Positions 35,537 to 43,222 of a stretch of 64,000 nt of DNA are shown here, piece by piece. The notes beneath the pieces were generated by a model that did no database searches, was not told the origin of the DNA, and saw nothing but the letters and a program-made list of their open reading frames with translations. Location of the stretch: the NCBI GenBank assembly GCA_050633525.1, contig JBOEGR010000028.1, positions 1 to 64,000 on the forward strand, written 5' to 3'. The stretch is from CANLBN01 sp050633525 (lineage in GTDB: Bacteria; Pseudomonadota; Gammaproteobacteria; Pseudomonadales; Cellvibrionaceae). Numbering within the stretch: position 1 is the first letter of the stretch; every line of letters begins with the position of its first letter. The position numbers and the translations under genes are program-made.

Positions 35537-35875
35537 ATGAAAACAACACAATCTTATTTTCCTGTTCGCTCGTTAATTCCGACACTTTTTTGCTTTGCAT
35601 TAGCATTGCCGATCGTCGGATTTTCTTCATCTAGTTTGGCTGCGGAACCCATATCGGTCGCTGCCTTAGCACAAAAAGTAGAGGTGGTTAGTATTAATAC
35701 TGCTAGCGCGGAAGCGATTGCTGAAGCTATGCGTGGAGTTGGCTTCAAAAAGGCGCAGGCTATTGTAGAGTGGCGTAAAAAGAATGGAAAATTCACTTCG
35801 TTTGAGCAGTTGTTAGAGATTAAGGGCATTGGTGAAAAAACCTTAGCCGCTAACAAGAAGCGTATTAAATTGTAG
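35537..35875 (+). CDS. ComEA-family helix-hairpin-helix DNA-binding protein
   Basis: This 112-residue protein has a signal peptide (about 1-35, ending near 'SSSLAAEP') and one ComEA-type double HhH domain. It reads 'VSINTASAEAIAEAMRGVGF' and 'GKFTSFEQLLEIKGIGEKTL'. Exported HhH proteins of this type bind double-stranded DNA in the periplasm during uptake for transformation. TGGAGG precedes the ATG. It is flanked by terminators (35284-35313 and 35899-35922) and so is a separate unit. Confidence 0.9.
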   Translation: MKTTQSYFPVRSLIPTLFCFALALPIVGFSSSSLAAEPISVAALAQKVEVVSINTASAEAIAEAMRGVGFKKAQAIVEWRKKNGKFTSFEQLLEIKGIGEKTLAANKKRIKL

Positions 35876-35898
35876 GTTTTAATTTCTACATTATGTTT

Positions 35899-35922
35899 TA
35901 AAGGGGCTTTTTAGCCCCTTTA
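35899..35922 (+). terminator. Terminator of the comEA-like gene
   Basis: TAAAGGGGCT and AGCCCCTTTA form a tight hairpin with a TTTT loop, 23 bp after the stop codon. Confidence 0.8.
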
Positions 35923-36162
35923 TTAGTAGCGCCTATTGAGCAGCCTTTTTGTAGGGCTCATTCCTTAAAGAATTTTAGAGCAATGTGAGGTCTTTCTGAT
36001 ATTGAGTGGTCAATGCAAGAGATTTACACTTTGTGTTATTGGTATTAGTGTTGTTGGCACTGCTATTATTGTACTAAAAGCCGTCTTTATACCCGCTCCT
36101 CTATGAGGTATTATTCAAAGCATTATCGTAAACGACCATTTATAGCGAATTAGGATACCCCG

Positions 36163-36891
36163 TTGAGTTCATCTTCTATATCTTCCCCTTCTTTGACTTC
36201 ATCTATTTCCCCCATTGTCGTTGCAATGGATTTTGATTCTGCTGATGCTTGCCTTGCGCTCGCAAAGCGCTTAAACCCGAAGCAATGTCGATTAAAAGTG
36301 GGCAAAGAGCTTTTTACTGTCGCTGGCCCTCAGCTGCTAGAAAAGCTACATACGCTTGGCTTTGATGTCTTTCTTGATTTGAAATTTCATGATATCCCTA
36401 ATACCGTTGCAAAAGCGGTGAAAGCAGCCGCGGATTTAGGTGTGTGGATGGTAAATGTCCATGCCAGTGGTGGAGAGCGCATGATGGCGGCTGCTCGTGA
36501 ATCACTGGAATCTGTGCAAGGTAAGCGGCCCATGCTTATTGCTGTCACAGTATTGACCAGCATGACACAAGATGATCTTAACAGTATTGGTCTTGATATC
36601 AGCCCTGCGGAGCAGGTGCTACGCTTAGCGCGTTTGTCCCAGCAAGCGGGTTTAGATGGCGTTGTCTGTTCTGCTCAAGAGGCTAGTATTTTAAAGTCGG
36701 CGCTTGGGCAAGACTTTTCATTGATCACCCCTGGTATTCGGCCTGAGGGCTCAGCGACAGATGATCAAAAGAGGATATTAACGCCGCAAGAAGCGCTTGC
36801 AGCAGGTAGCGATTATTTGGTCATCGGTAGACCTATTACGAAAGCAGAAGATCCCGCAGTAGCGTGTGAAAGTATAATCAGTACGCTTTAA
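36163..36891 (+). CDS. pyrF: Orotidine 5'-phosphate decarboxylase
   Basis: This 242-residue enzyme performs the last step of UMP synthesis. The core is clear: 'IVVAMDFDSADACLALAKRL', the catalytic 'DVFLDLKFHDIPNTVAKAVK' (D-x-K-x-x-D-I-P), 'VNVHASGGERMM' and 'LITPGIRPEGS'. The start at 36163 is a TTG with AGGA upstream. No in-frame ATG occurs before the conserved region, and the serine-rich lead matches the length of the E. coli protein, so the TTG is probably used. Confidence 0.95.
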   Translation: MSSSSISSPSLTSSISPIVVAMDFDSADACLALAKRLNPKQCRLKVGKELFTVAGPQLLEKLHTLGFDVFLDLKFHDIPNTVAKAVKAAADLGVWMVNVHASGGERMMAAARESLESVQGKRPMLIAVTVLTSMTQDDLNSIGLDISPAEQVLRLARLSQQAGLDGVVCSAQEASILKSALGQDFSLITPGIRPEGSATDDQKRILTPQEALAAGSDYLVIGRPITKAEDPAVACESIISTL

Positions 36892-36928
36892 CTCTTTTTT
36901 TAGTCTTCATATAAAGGCCTTAATTTTT

Positions 36929-37612
36929 ATGTCTATACCCGTTATTACTGTTGATGGTCCAAGCGGCTCAGGGAAAGGCACTGTTTGTCAGCGTTTGGCC
37001 AGTACACTTGGTTTCAATTTGTTGGATAGTGGCGCCTTATATCGTTTAACGGCATTGGCCTCGCAGCGAGGTGGCATTGATGTTAGTAAGGAATCCGATG
37101 TCGCAGAGCTTGCTCGTAGCCTCGATGTGAGTTTTCAACCGAGTGAGAAGGGTGTTTTGGTTGCCTTGGCGGGTCAGGATGTTAGCAGAGATATTCGGCT
37201 TGAAGAGACAGCTATGGGGGCCTCTGTTGTTGCCGCTTACCCTAGTGTTCGAACGGCTTTATTGGAGCGTCAGCGCAGTTTTCAGTGCTCGCCGGGCTTG
37301 GTTGCTGATGGGCGCGACATGGGGACAACAGTCTTCCCTGATGCCGAGATAAAAATATTTCTGACCGCGAGTGCCGAAGAGCGCGCCAGACGGCGTTATC
37401 AGCAGTTGATTGACAAGGGAGAATCTGCTAATCTCCGCGCCCTGCTGGAGGATATACAAGCTCGGGATCATAAGGATATGCAACGATCAGCTTCGCCACT
37501 CAGGCCTGCTGAAGATGCTGTTTCCATTGATAGTACTTCAATGCCTATTCAGGCGGTACTTGATCTGGTGCTAGAGCTTGTAAAAAAGCGTTTAGATTTA
37601 CCTAAAAGTTAG
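36929..37612 (+). CDS. cmk: Cytidylate kinase
   Basis: This 227-residue kinase phosphorylates CMP and dCMP. The P-loop is 'ITVDGPSGSGKGTVCQRLAS', and the substrate region includes 'LDSGALYRL' and 'LVADGRDMGTTVFPDAEIKI' with the lid residues 'ERARRRYQQL'. It lies 37 bp after pyrF and 283 bp before rpsA, the usual partner. In related genomes aroA directly precedes cmk, and here four genes intervene. Confidence 0.96.
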   Translation: MSIPVITVDGPSGSGKGTVCQRLASTLGFNLLDSGALYRLTALASQRGGIDVSKESDVAELARSLDVSFQPSEKGVLVALAGQDVSRDIRLEETAMGASVVAAYPSVRTALLERQRSFQCSPGLVADGRDMGTTVFPDAEIKIFLTASAEERARRRYQQLIDKGESANLRALLEDIQARDHKDMQRSASPLRPAEDAVSIDSTSMPIQAVLDLVLELVKKRLDLPKS

Positions 37613-37895
37613 TTCTTTTGCGTTGATTAAACAAACCCTTTTTAGCAGAATTTTTAGTAGTACTTTTTAATAGTACTTTTTGTGTAGTGATTGTCTCAAT
37701 TTTTTGGCGAAAGGCGTTTCTAGGTAGAGCCTTTGATTCATGTTTATATGATTCACAGCCAAAAGCGTCGGTCAGGCGTGACATCGCTACTATTATTAAC
37801 CGGCCCGCAAGCCTGACACTGCGGTAGAATAAGTCTGACTAATACGATTCGTTCGTATTCTCACGGATTTATGCTGAATATATTAGGTCCCTCCT
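37613..37895 (+). other. rpsA upstream region, no gene seen
   Basis: This 283-bp spacer holds two direct copies of TAGTACTTTTT (37658-37668 and 37671-37681). It presumably carries the rpsA promoter and the leader on which S1 autoregulates. I see no open frame or RNA gene. Confidence 0.4.
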
Positions 37896-39581
37896 ATGAG
37901 CGAAAATTTCGCAGAACTCTTTGAAGAAAGTTTAAAAACCGTTGATATGATCCCTGGTTCTATTGTAACTGGTGTGGTTATCGATATTGATAAAGACTGG
38001 GTGACAGTTCACGCAGGTCTAAAGTCTGAAGGTGTTATTCCCGCAGAACAGTTTGCGGACGAAAGTGGCGAATTGTCACTGAGCATCGGCGATGAGGTTC
38101 AAGTTGCACTTGAATCTGTAGAAGATGGTTTTGGTGAAACTAAGCTATCTCGTGAAAAAGCCAAGCGTGCTGAATCTTGGAAAGTCTTGGAAGCGGCTCA
38201 TGCTTCTGAAGAAGTGATCACCGGTATGATCACTGGTAAGGTTAAAGGTGGCTTTACGGTTGATATCGCTAGCATTCGTGCATTCTTGCCTGGTTCATTA
38301 GTTGATGTGCGCCCTGTACGTGATACGGCTCACTTAGAAAATAAAGAGCTAGAATTTAAAGTTATTAAGCTTGATCAAAAGCGTAATAACGTAGTTGTTT
38401 CTCGCCGTGCTGTTATGGAGTCAGTGAACTCTGCGGAACGCGATGAGCTATTGGCTAACCTTGAAGAAGGTGCAATGGCCAAAGGTATCGTTAAAAACCT
38501 TACTGATTACGGTGCTTTCGTTGACTTGGGTGGTGTTGATGGCCTACTGCATATTACTGATATGGCGTGGAAGCGTATTAAACATCCAAGTGAAATCGTC
38601 AACATTGGTGACGAGATCGACGTTAAAGTATTGAAATTTGACCGTGAGCGTAACCGTGTTTCTCTTGGTCTTAAGCAAACTGGCGAAGATCCTTGGGTTG
38701 AAATTAAGAACCGTTATCCAGAAGGTGCACGCGCGAAAGCGGTTGTTACCAACCTAACAGATTACGGTTGTTTTGCTGAAATCGAAGATGGTGTTGAAGG
38801 TCTTGTTCACGTGTCTGAAATGGATTGGACAAACAAAAACATCCACCCATCTAAAGTGGTTCAGTTAGGTGATGAAGTTGAAGTAATGGTTCTTGAAATT
38901 GATGAAGAGCGCCGTCGTATCTCTCTTGGTATCAAGCAATGTCAAGAAAATCCGTGGGATGCTTTCGGTCGTCAGTTTGAGAAAGGCGATAAGATCTCAG
39001 GTAATATTAAGTCAATCACTGACTTCGGTATCTTTATCGGTTTGGATGGCGGTATTGATGGCTTGGTTCACTTGTCTGATATTTCTTGGAGCGAGAGCGG
39101 CGAAGATGCAGTTCGTAACTTTAAGAAAGGCGATGAGCTTGAAACTGTTATTTTGGCAATTGACCCTGAGCGTGAGCGTATCTCTTTAGGTGTTAAGCAG
39201 CTTAATGAAGATAGCTTCACTGGCTATACTACAGCGAATGACAAGGGCAGTATCGTTAAAGGTATTGTAAAAGAAGTTGACGCTAAAGCCGCGGTTATTA
39301 CACTTGACGAAGAAGTTGAAGGTGTTCTTAAGGCAGCTGATATCAGCCGCGAGAAAGTTGAAGATGCTTCAACTGTGTTGAAAGTAGGCGAAGAAGTAGA
39401 AGCCGTTGTTACTAACGTTGATCGTAAAAATCGCGTTATTACGCTTTCTATCAAAGCTAAAGACGCAGCTGAAGAGAAAGCGGCTGTTAAAGAGCATAGC
39501 TCAAAACAAGCTGAAGAAAACTCTCCAGCGACTTTGGGTGACTTGATTAAAGCACAAATGCAGGGGCAAGATAAGCAATAA
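37896..39581 (+). CDS. rpsA: 30S ribosomal protein S1
   Basis: This 561-residue protein has six S1 RNA-binding repeats; repeats three to six show the clear 'V..LTDYGAF/CF.EI..GVEGLVH.S.M.W' pattern and 'GD.VEV.VLEID.ERRRISLG'. It brings mRNA to the 30S subunit. The start 'SENFAELFEESL' is the family standard, and the C-terminus ends in a polar, Gln/Glu-rich tail. A terminator follows at 39606. Confidence 0.98.
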   Translation: MSENFAELFEESLKTVDMIPGSIVTGVVIDIDKDWVTVHAGLKSEGVIPAEQFADESGELSLSIGDEVQVALESVEDGFGETKLSREKAKRAESWKVLEAAHASEEVITGMITGKVKGGFTVDIASIRAFLPGSLVDVRPVRDTAHLENKELEFKVIKLDQKRNNVVVSRRAVMESVNSAERDELLANLEEGAMAKGIVKNLTDYGAFVDLGGVDGLLHITDMAWKRIKHPSEIVNIGDEIDVKVLKFDRERNRVSLGLKQTGEDPWVEIKNRYPEGARAKAVVTNLTDYGCFAEIEDGVEGLVHVSEMDWTNKNIHPSKVVQLGDEVEVMVLEIDEERRRISLGIKQCQENPWDAFGRQFEKGDKISGNIKSITDFGIFIGLDGGIDGLVHLSDISWSESGEDAVRNFKKGDELETVILAIDPERERISLGVKQLNEDSFTGYTTANDKGSIVKGIVKEVDAKAAVITLDEEVEGVLKAADISREKVEDASTVLKVGEEVEAVVTNVDRKNRVITLSIKAKDAAEEKAAVKEHSSKQAEENSPATLGDLIKAQMQGQDKQ

Positions 39582-39605
39582 GCTTATTTTTGTTCAGCTC
39601 TACTT

Positions 39606-39632
39606 AAAAGGCCGCATTAGCGGCCTTTTTTA
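39606..39632 (+). terminator. Terminator of rpsA
   Basis: AAAAGGCCGC and GCGGCCTTTT pair around a short loop and run into TTTTTTAC, 24 bp after the stop. Confidence 0.9.
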
Positions 39633-39661
39633 CGCCTAAAGGAAGTAGGTGATGAGCGTTG

Positions 39662-39765
39662 CCCTCCAAGGATGGAGGGTACATCCAAAATGCAGGAGCA
39701 ATTTTGGAGTGACTGCCAAGGATGGAGGGTACATCCAAAATGCAGGAGCAATTTTGGAGTGACTG
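39662..39765 (+). repeat. Perfect 50-bp tandem duplication with two kinds of hairpin
   Basis: Bases 39666-39715 and 39716-39765 are identical. Each copy contains TCCAAAAT…ATTTTGGA, a stem whose loop carries GCAGGAGCA. The first copy also completes CCCTCCA-AGGA-TGGAGGG with the flank at 39662. This looks like a REP-like dispersed element caught as two copies, or part of an RNA. The minus-strand open frame across it is a by-product. Confidence 0.85.
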
Positions 39766-40088
39766 TAAGGCGTGGGTAGCGTATGACTTATGATAGCTTT
39801 GTAGAGAAATACTGCATTTGAGGGCTTATACACAGGTCTATACCGTCTAATGAATAGTGGTGTTTCTCTTGTGATAAGTTAGTCTAGCTTAGGCTCTCAG
39901 TTTTTATTTAATAAAAATATCTTCTCTAAAAGATTGCATATTTCTAATCTATTGATATTATTGAAGTATTCAGCTTTTTATTGTTCTCAGTCATACGCTC
40001 GGTGTTGTTGGTAGGCATGGGTAAGCCGCTACTGGGCTTAATGATAAAGGGGTGAGCCAAACTAACGATAGTAGTGAGCTAAACCACG
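39766..40088 (+). other. ihfB upstream region, no gene seen
   Basis: This 323-bp stretch is AT-rich. It has a small hairpin TAAGCC…GGCTTA about 50 bp before ihfB and probably carries the ihfB promoter. No coding frame is convincing. Confidence 0.35.
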
Positions 40089-40385
40089 ATGACTAAATCG
40101 GAATTGATTGAACGTATAGCCGAACAGCAAGAGCAGCTGTCGGTTAAAGATATCGAGTTAGCTGTGAAGATGATACTGGAGTATATGTCTCAGGTTCTAG
40201 CAACCGGTGAGCGCATAGAGATTCGTGGGTTTGGTAGCTTTTCACTGCATTATCGTGAGCCAAGAACAGGGCGCAACCCTAAAACAGGTGAGTCAGTGAG
40301 CTTGGAGGGTAAATATGTTCCCCATTTTAAACCCGGTAAAGAGCTCCGTGATCGGGTGAATGATAGTCTCAATACTCACCCTTAG
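40089..40385 (+). CDS. ihfB: Integration host factor subunit beta
   Basis: This 98-residue HU/IHF-fold protein forms the DNA-bending heterodimer with IhfA. The beta-arm reads 'REPRTGRNPKTGESVSLEGK' with the intercalating proline, followed by 'VPHFKPGKELRDRVN'. 'IEIRGFGSFSLHYR' is the family core. The order rpsA-ihfB-lapA-lapB is conserved in gammaproteobacteria. No Shine-Dalgarno of note precedes the ATG. Confidence 0.96.
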   Translation: MTKSELIERIAEQQEQLSVKDIELAVKMILEYMSQVLATGERIEIRGFGSFSLHYREPRTGRNPKTGESVSLEGKYVPHFKPGKELRDRVNDSLNTHP

Positions 40386-40605
40386 CCGCCTTCGTAAGTT
40401 GCCTGCTTACTCATTTCGCCATTTACAGCCAATTTGTTACTAAGCTTGCTAATTATTGTGTTTGCTAAATATTAGTCTATTAAGGTTGTAAGTCTCTTAT
40501 AAATATCATGCGCTAATACGTTACAATCATATAGCTAGTATCGATTACGGTACTTTCGTGCTTTCGATGTGGTATAAATATTGAACAATAGTGTTGGAGT
40601 TTAAG

Positions 40606-40908
40606 ATGATTAAGTGGTTTAAATACCTTTTCTTGGGCGCCTTGTTGATAGGAAGCATCATATTAGGTGCTGTTTTCACCTCCCAAAATGATCAAGCTGT
40701 CTCGGTTGTTTTATTTGGCTTTGAGTTGACAGAATTAACTTTCGGTATGTGGTTGTTGTGTTTTTTACTTGTGGGTAGTTTTATTGGTCTTTTGTTGAGC
40801 TTTTTACCGATTTTGTGGGGACGCCAATCACGTGCCAGTAAAGAGCGTAAAATAGCTAAGTTGGAAAAAGAAATTAGTCAGCTACGTAGCGCAAGCATAA
40901 AAGGGTAG
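40606..40908 (+). CDS. lapA: LapA, lipopolysaccharide assembly protein A
   Basis: This 100-residue inner-membrane protein starts at the ATG at 40606, with TTGGAG six bases upstream; the open frame extends to a GTG at 40591 that would swallow that site. Two membrane helices (about 5-25 and 42-65) are followed by a coiled-coil tail ('ERKIAKLEKEISQL'). 'GAVFTSQNDQAVSVVLFG' matches the family. With LapB it controls LpxC turnover and LPS assembly. It is 6 bp upstream of lapB. Confidence 0.9.
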   Translation: MIKWFKYLFLGALLIGSIILGAVFTSQNDQAVSVVLFGFELTELTFGMWLLCFLLVGSFIGLLLSFLPILWGRQSRASKERKIAKLEKEISQLRSASIKG

Positions 40909-40914
40909 GTATGA

Positions 40915-42141
40915 ATGCTTGATTTTGGTTTTGACCTCGCTTTTGATTGGCGGCTTTATCTCGCCTTGATCGCTGCCTTAGCTTTTGGTTTTTGGCAGGG
41001 AAAGCGCTATCAATCGCGTGATGGCAAAAGTGCTACCCATTCCCTAAATCAAGAATACTTTCAAGGCTTAAATTTTCTGCTGAACGAAGAGCCTGATGCT
41101 GCAATTGATTCGTTTATCAAGGCCCTAGAGGTAAACAGTGAAACGCTAGAAACCCACTTGGCTTTGGCAAAGCTTTTGCGCAAGCGTGGAGAGGTCGATC
41201 GTGCTATCAGGGTTCATCAGAACTTGCTTGCTAGGCCAGGTTTGACTAAAGAGCAGTCGGAGCAGGCTCAGTATGAGTTAGCTGTCGATTTCACTAAGGC
41301 TGGTTTACTGGACCGAGCCGAGGGCCTGCTGGTTACTCTGATAAAAGAAGAGGGTATATTTCAACAGCAGGCCTTAGTGTTACTTTTGGAAGTCTATCGT
41401 GATGAAAAAGAGTGGGAGGATGGCCTAGGAGTGTTGCAGACTCTTGCAGGTTCTCGTTTTAGTAAAAGCTATGACAAATGGGCTTCTACAAGGGCTCATT
41501 TTTGTTGTGAGTTGGCTGAGGCAGCAATTATAGCAAATGAGTATGAAGCGGCTAGGCGCTGGCTAAAACAAGCTTTGGCTTATGACAAGCAAAACGCTAG
41601 GGCGAGCCTATTGTTGGGACGTTTGGAGATTGCCGCAGGTAATACTGAAAGGGGGATTCAGCAGTTGCAGCGGATTGTTGAGCAAAACCCGGATTACGTT
41701 TCAGAAGCATTGCCTTATCTGGCGGGTGGTTATAAGGAATTAAACCGGCTTAATAAATACCGCCATTTTTTAAATGATGCTTATCATAAATTCGATAACC
41801 CGATTCTAGTAGCGGAGTTAACTGATGTCATTGCTTTACAAGAAGGTGAAGCAGCGGCAGTAGAGTTCATCGCTAAAGAAGTAAGAGACCATCCATCGGG
41901 GGTGGGCTTACATAAATTACTCGATTATTACCTGTCGTTTGCTGACCAAAGGACTCGTGATCACTTATCAGCCTTGCAGACGGTAATGGAAAGAGTAATT
42001 CAGCGCTCACCTCAATATCAATGTCGTCAATGTGGTTTCAAAGGGCAAAAACTGCATTGGCTTTGCCCTAGTTGCAAACAATGGGGCAAAATTAAACCTA
42101 TACAGTTTATAGGTGAAGAGCACAGTTCTTCGCATCACTGA
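40915..42141 (+). CDS. lapB: LapB, lipopolysaccharide assembly protein B (TPR + rubredoxin-type domain)
   Basis: This 408-residue protein is anchored by one N-terminal helix. TPR-like repeats follow ('YFQGLNFLLNEEPDAAIDSF', 'LLGRLEIAAGNTERGIQQLQ'). The C-terminal metal knuckle pair is 'YQCRQCGFKG' and 'WLCPSCKQWG'. LapB adapts the FtsH protease to LpxC and so sets LPS output. It is translated with lapA. A candidate regulatory RNA gene begins about 100 bp after its stop. Confidence 0.94.
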   Translation: MLDFGFDLAFDWRLYLALIAALAFGFWQGKRYQSRDGKSATHSLNQEYFQGLNFLLNEEPDAAIDSFIKALEVNSETLETHLALAKLLRKRGEVDRAIRVHQNLLARPGLTKEQSEQAQYELAVDFTKAGLLDRAEGLLVTLIKEEGIFQQQALVLLLEVYRDEKEWEDGLGVLQTLAGSRFSKSYDKWASTRAHFCCELAEAAIIANEYEAARRWLKQALAYDKQNARASLLLGRLEIAAGNTERGIQQLQRIVEQNPDYVSEALPYLAGGYKELNRLNKYRHFLNDAYHKFDNPILVAELTDVIALQEGEAAAVEFIAKEVRDHPSGVGLHKLLDYYLSFADQRTRDHLSALQTVMERVIQRSPQYQCRQCGFKGQKLHWLCPSCKQWGKIKPIQFIGEEHSSSHH

Positions 42142-42166
42142 TATATTGTTTACCTCATTCATCCCT

Positions 42167-42184
42167 TGTGGGATATTTCCTACG
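42167..42184 (+). promoter_or_regulatory. GacA-like upstream activating sequence
   Basis: TGTGGG-ATATTT-CCTACG matches four of six bases in each half of the GacA box TGTAAG-n6-CTTACA, with the exact 6-base spacing. It is centred about 65 bp before the expected start of the RNA at ~42240, the usual distance for rsm/csr RNA genes. Confidence 0.5.
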
Positions 42185-42239
42185 TTAAATTCAGCTATTT
42201 CCTCTATTTTCTGTCGCACCGTTTATACATAATCTCTTT

Positions 42240-42510
42240 CACAGGGACGTTGCACAGGAAGTGACTGTTTATTAGATCAAGAATGCTTAATAGCGCTTGA
42301 GCCGATAGATAGTAGGCCAAGAAAGGCCAAAGGAAGCGACTATTTTATGTTCAGGATGAACGATATCTCGTGTATGCATGGATGCAGGGAGCGGGGCGTA
42401 CTTATAAAGGATAATAAGGGCGTAAATCGTTAATATTTTACAGTGAATAGTACAGGATGACAGGATGTCGTCGACTAAACCCGGTAAACCTATGTTTACC
42501 GGGTTTTTTT
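42240..42510 (+). ncRNA. Candidate CsrB/RsmZ-type small RNA that sequesters CsrA/RsmA
   Basis: Within ~270 bases there are about nine GGA motifs, three of them CAGGATG (42352-42358, 42453-42459, 42461-42467), the hallmark repeat of CsrB. Several lie in hairpin loops: GTTCA-GGA-TGAAC (42349-42361), GACA-GGA-TGTC (42459-42469), CAC-AGGAA-GTG (42253-42263) and TGCAT-GG-ATGCA (42375-42386). A strong intrinsic terminator closes the unit at 42477-42510. A GacA-like box and a possible -10 (CATAAT, 42228-42233) precede it. There is no coding frame. Known RNAs of this class bind many copies of CsrA/RsmA and relieve its repression. The 5' end is estimated. Confidence 0.68.
42477..42510 (+). terminator. 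Strong intrinsic terminator of the candidate small RNA
   Basis: AAACCCGGTAAAC and GTTTACCGGGTTT form a 13-bp perfect stem with a 4-base loop and continue into a T-run. It is 336 bp after the lapB stop, so it more naturally ends the RNA gene. Confidence 0.92.
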
Positions 42511-42775
42511 ATGTTTTCTGGAGGTGGGATCTAAAAAGAGAGGAGCTCTTTTTCTAGTTGTCGCTATATAACACCTATGGTGATTAAACTTGTTAGTTTT
42601 AGGGGGTTTTGCTTAAAAAACATTCAAAAAATAATGGTATTTATTTGATAAACGAGTTGTGTTTAAAAATGTGAGTATCTCCATAGCGAAAAAGAATAAG
42701 ATGCGTTAGTATCCTTTCGATAGAAGTACATTAACTCTTTGAAAACTAAGTGAAAAAGAAAAAGGATTACAGAGG
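42511..42775 (+). other. Spacer between the RNA gene and the tRNA promoter
   Basis: No gene is seen. It contains one further hairpin, AAAAAGAG-AGGAG-CTCTTTTT (42533-42553), with GGA in its loop and a T-rich right arm. This could be a back-up terminator or an extra CsrA site on a read-through transcript. Confidence 0.4.
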
Positions 42776-42804
42776 TTGACAGTATATAAACAGCTCTATA
42801 TCAT
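42776..42804 (+). promoter_or_regulatory. Sigma70-type promoter of tRNA-Asn
   Basis: TTGACA (42776-42781) and TATCAT (42799-42804) are separated by 17 bp, near consensus, and lie about 35 bp upstream of the mature tRNA 5' end. Confidence 0.8.
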
Positions 42805-42839
42805 GCGCACCTCGTTTGGCCGATCGGCCAAATCACGAT

Positions 42840-42915
42840 TCCGCCTTAGCTCAGTTGGTAGAGCAAATGACTGTTAATCATTGGGTCGCTGGTTCGAGCC
42901 CAGCAGGCGGAGCCA
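42840..42915 (+). tRNA. tRNA-Asn (anticodon GTT)
   Basis: This 76-base cloverleaf has acceptor stem TCCGCCT/AGGCGGA, discriminator G and encoded CCA (42913-42915). The D arm is AGCTC…GAGC and the anticodon arm AATGA-CTGTTAA-TCATT, with anticodon GTT at 42873-42875. The T arm contains GGTTCGAGCC. It lies at the border between the housekeeping block and the polysaccharide locus, a common integration edge, though no integrase or att duplicate is visible. Confidence 0.97.
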
Positions 42916-43222
42916 ATATTCTTTTATATCCTTATTTTCTTGTGTGTGATCAGTAATTAAGCGCTTTATGGCGCTTAGGTTCTGTGGTGTGAATATTCTC
43001 CGCAGCCTAGAGGTTAGATATGTTAAAGATTGGATAAATATGCACACATTATCAGTTATTTTAGTATCTGCGAATGTTAATTTAATAAATTAACTGTAAG
43101 TTTTTTGACTATTGGTAAAGATATCAATATACCGCTATCCAAAAAGAAGTAGATCAATTAAAAAAGAAACTTTTCTAATAATTTCTTAACAGGCCAGGTT
43201 AATTATTAAGGGTGGATATTAA
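42916..43222 (+). other. Spacer before the polysaccharide locus
   Basis: This is 307 bp of AT-rich sequence. It holds a small hairpin TAAGCGC…GCGCTTA (42958-42977) that could be a tRNA terminator or processing element. It must contain the promoter of the locus. I do not find a JUMPstart/ops core (GGCGGTAG). Confidence 0.4.

Noticed and set aside
39636..39833. Minus-strand 65-codon open frame
   Set aside because: It is produced by reading across the 50-bp tandem repeat; there is no Shine-Dalgarno or plausible protein composition.
42916..43222. JUMPstart/ops antitermination element before the polysaccharide locus
   Set aside because: No GGCGGTAG core or matching long leader was found.
42840..43222. 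Genomic island integrated in tRNA-Asn with an integrase
   Set aside because: No integrase or transposase gene and no duplicated tRNA 3' end was found in the window. Only position and composition hint at exchange.
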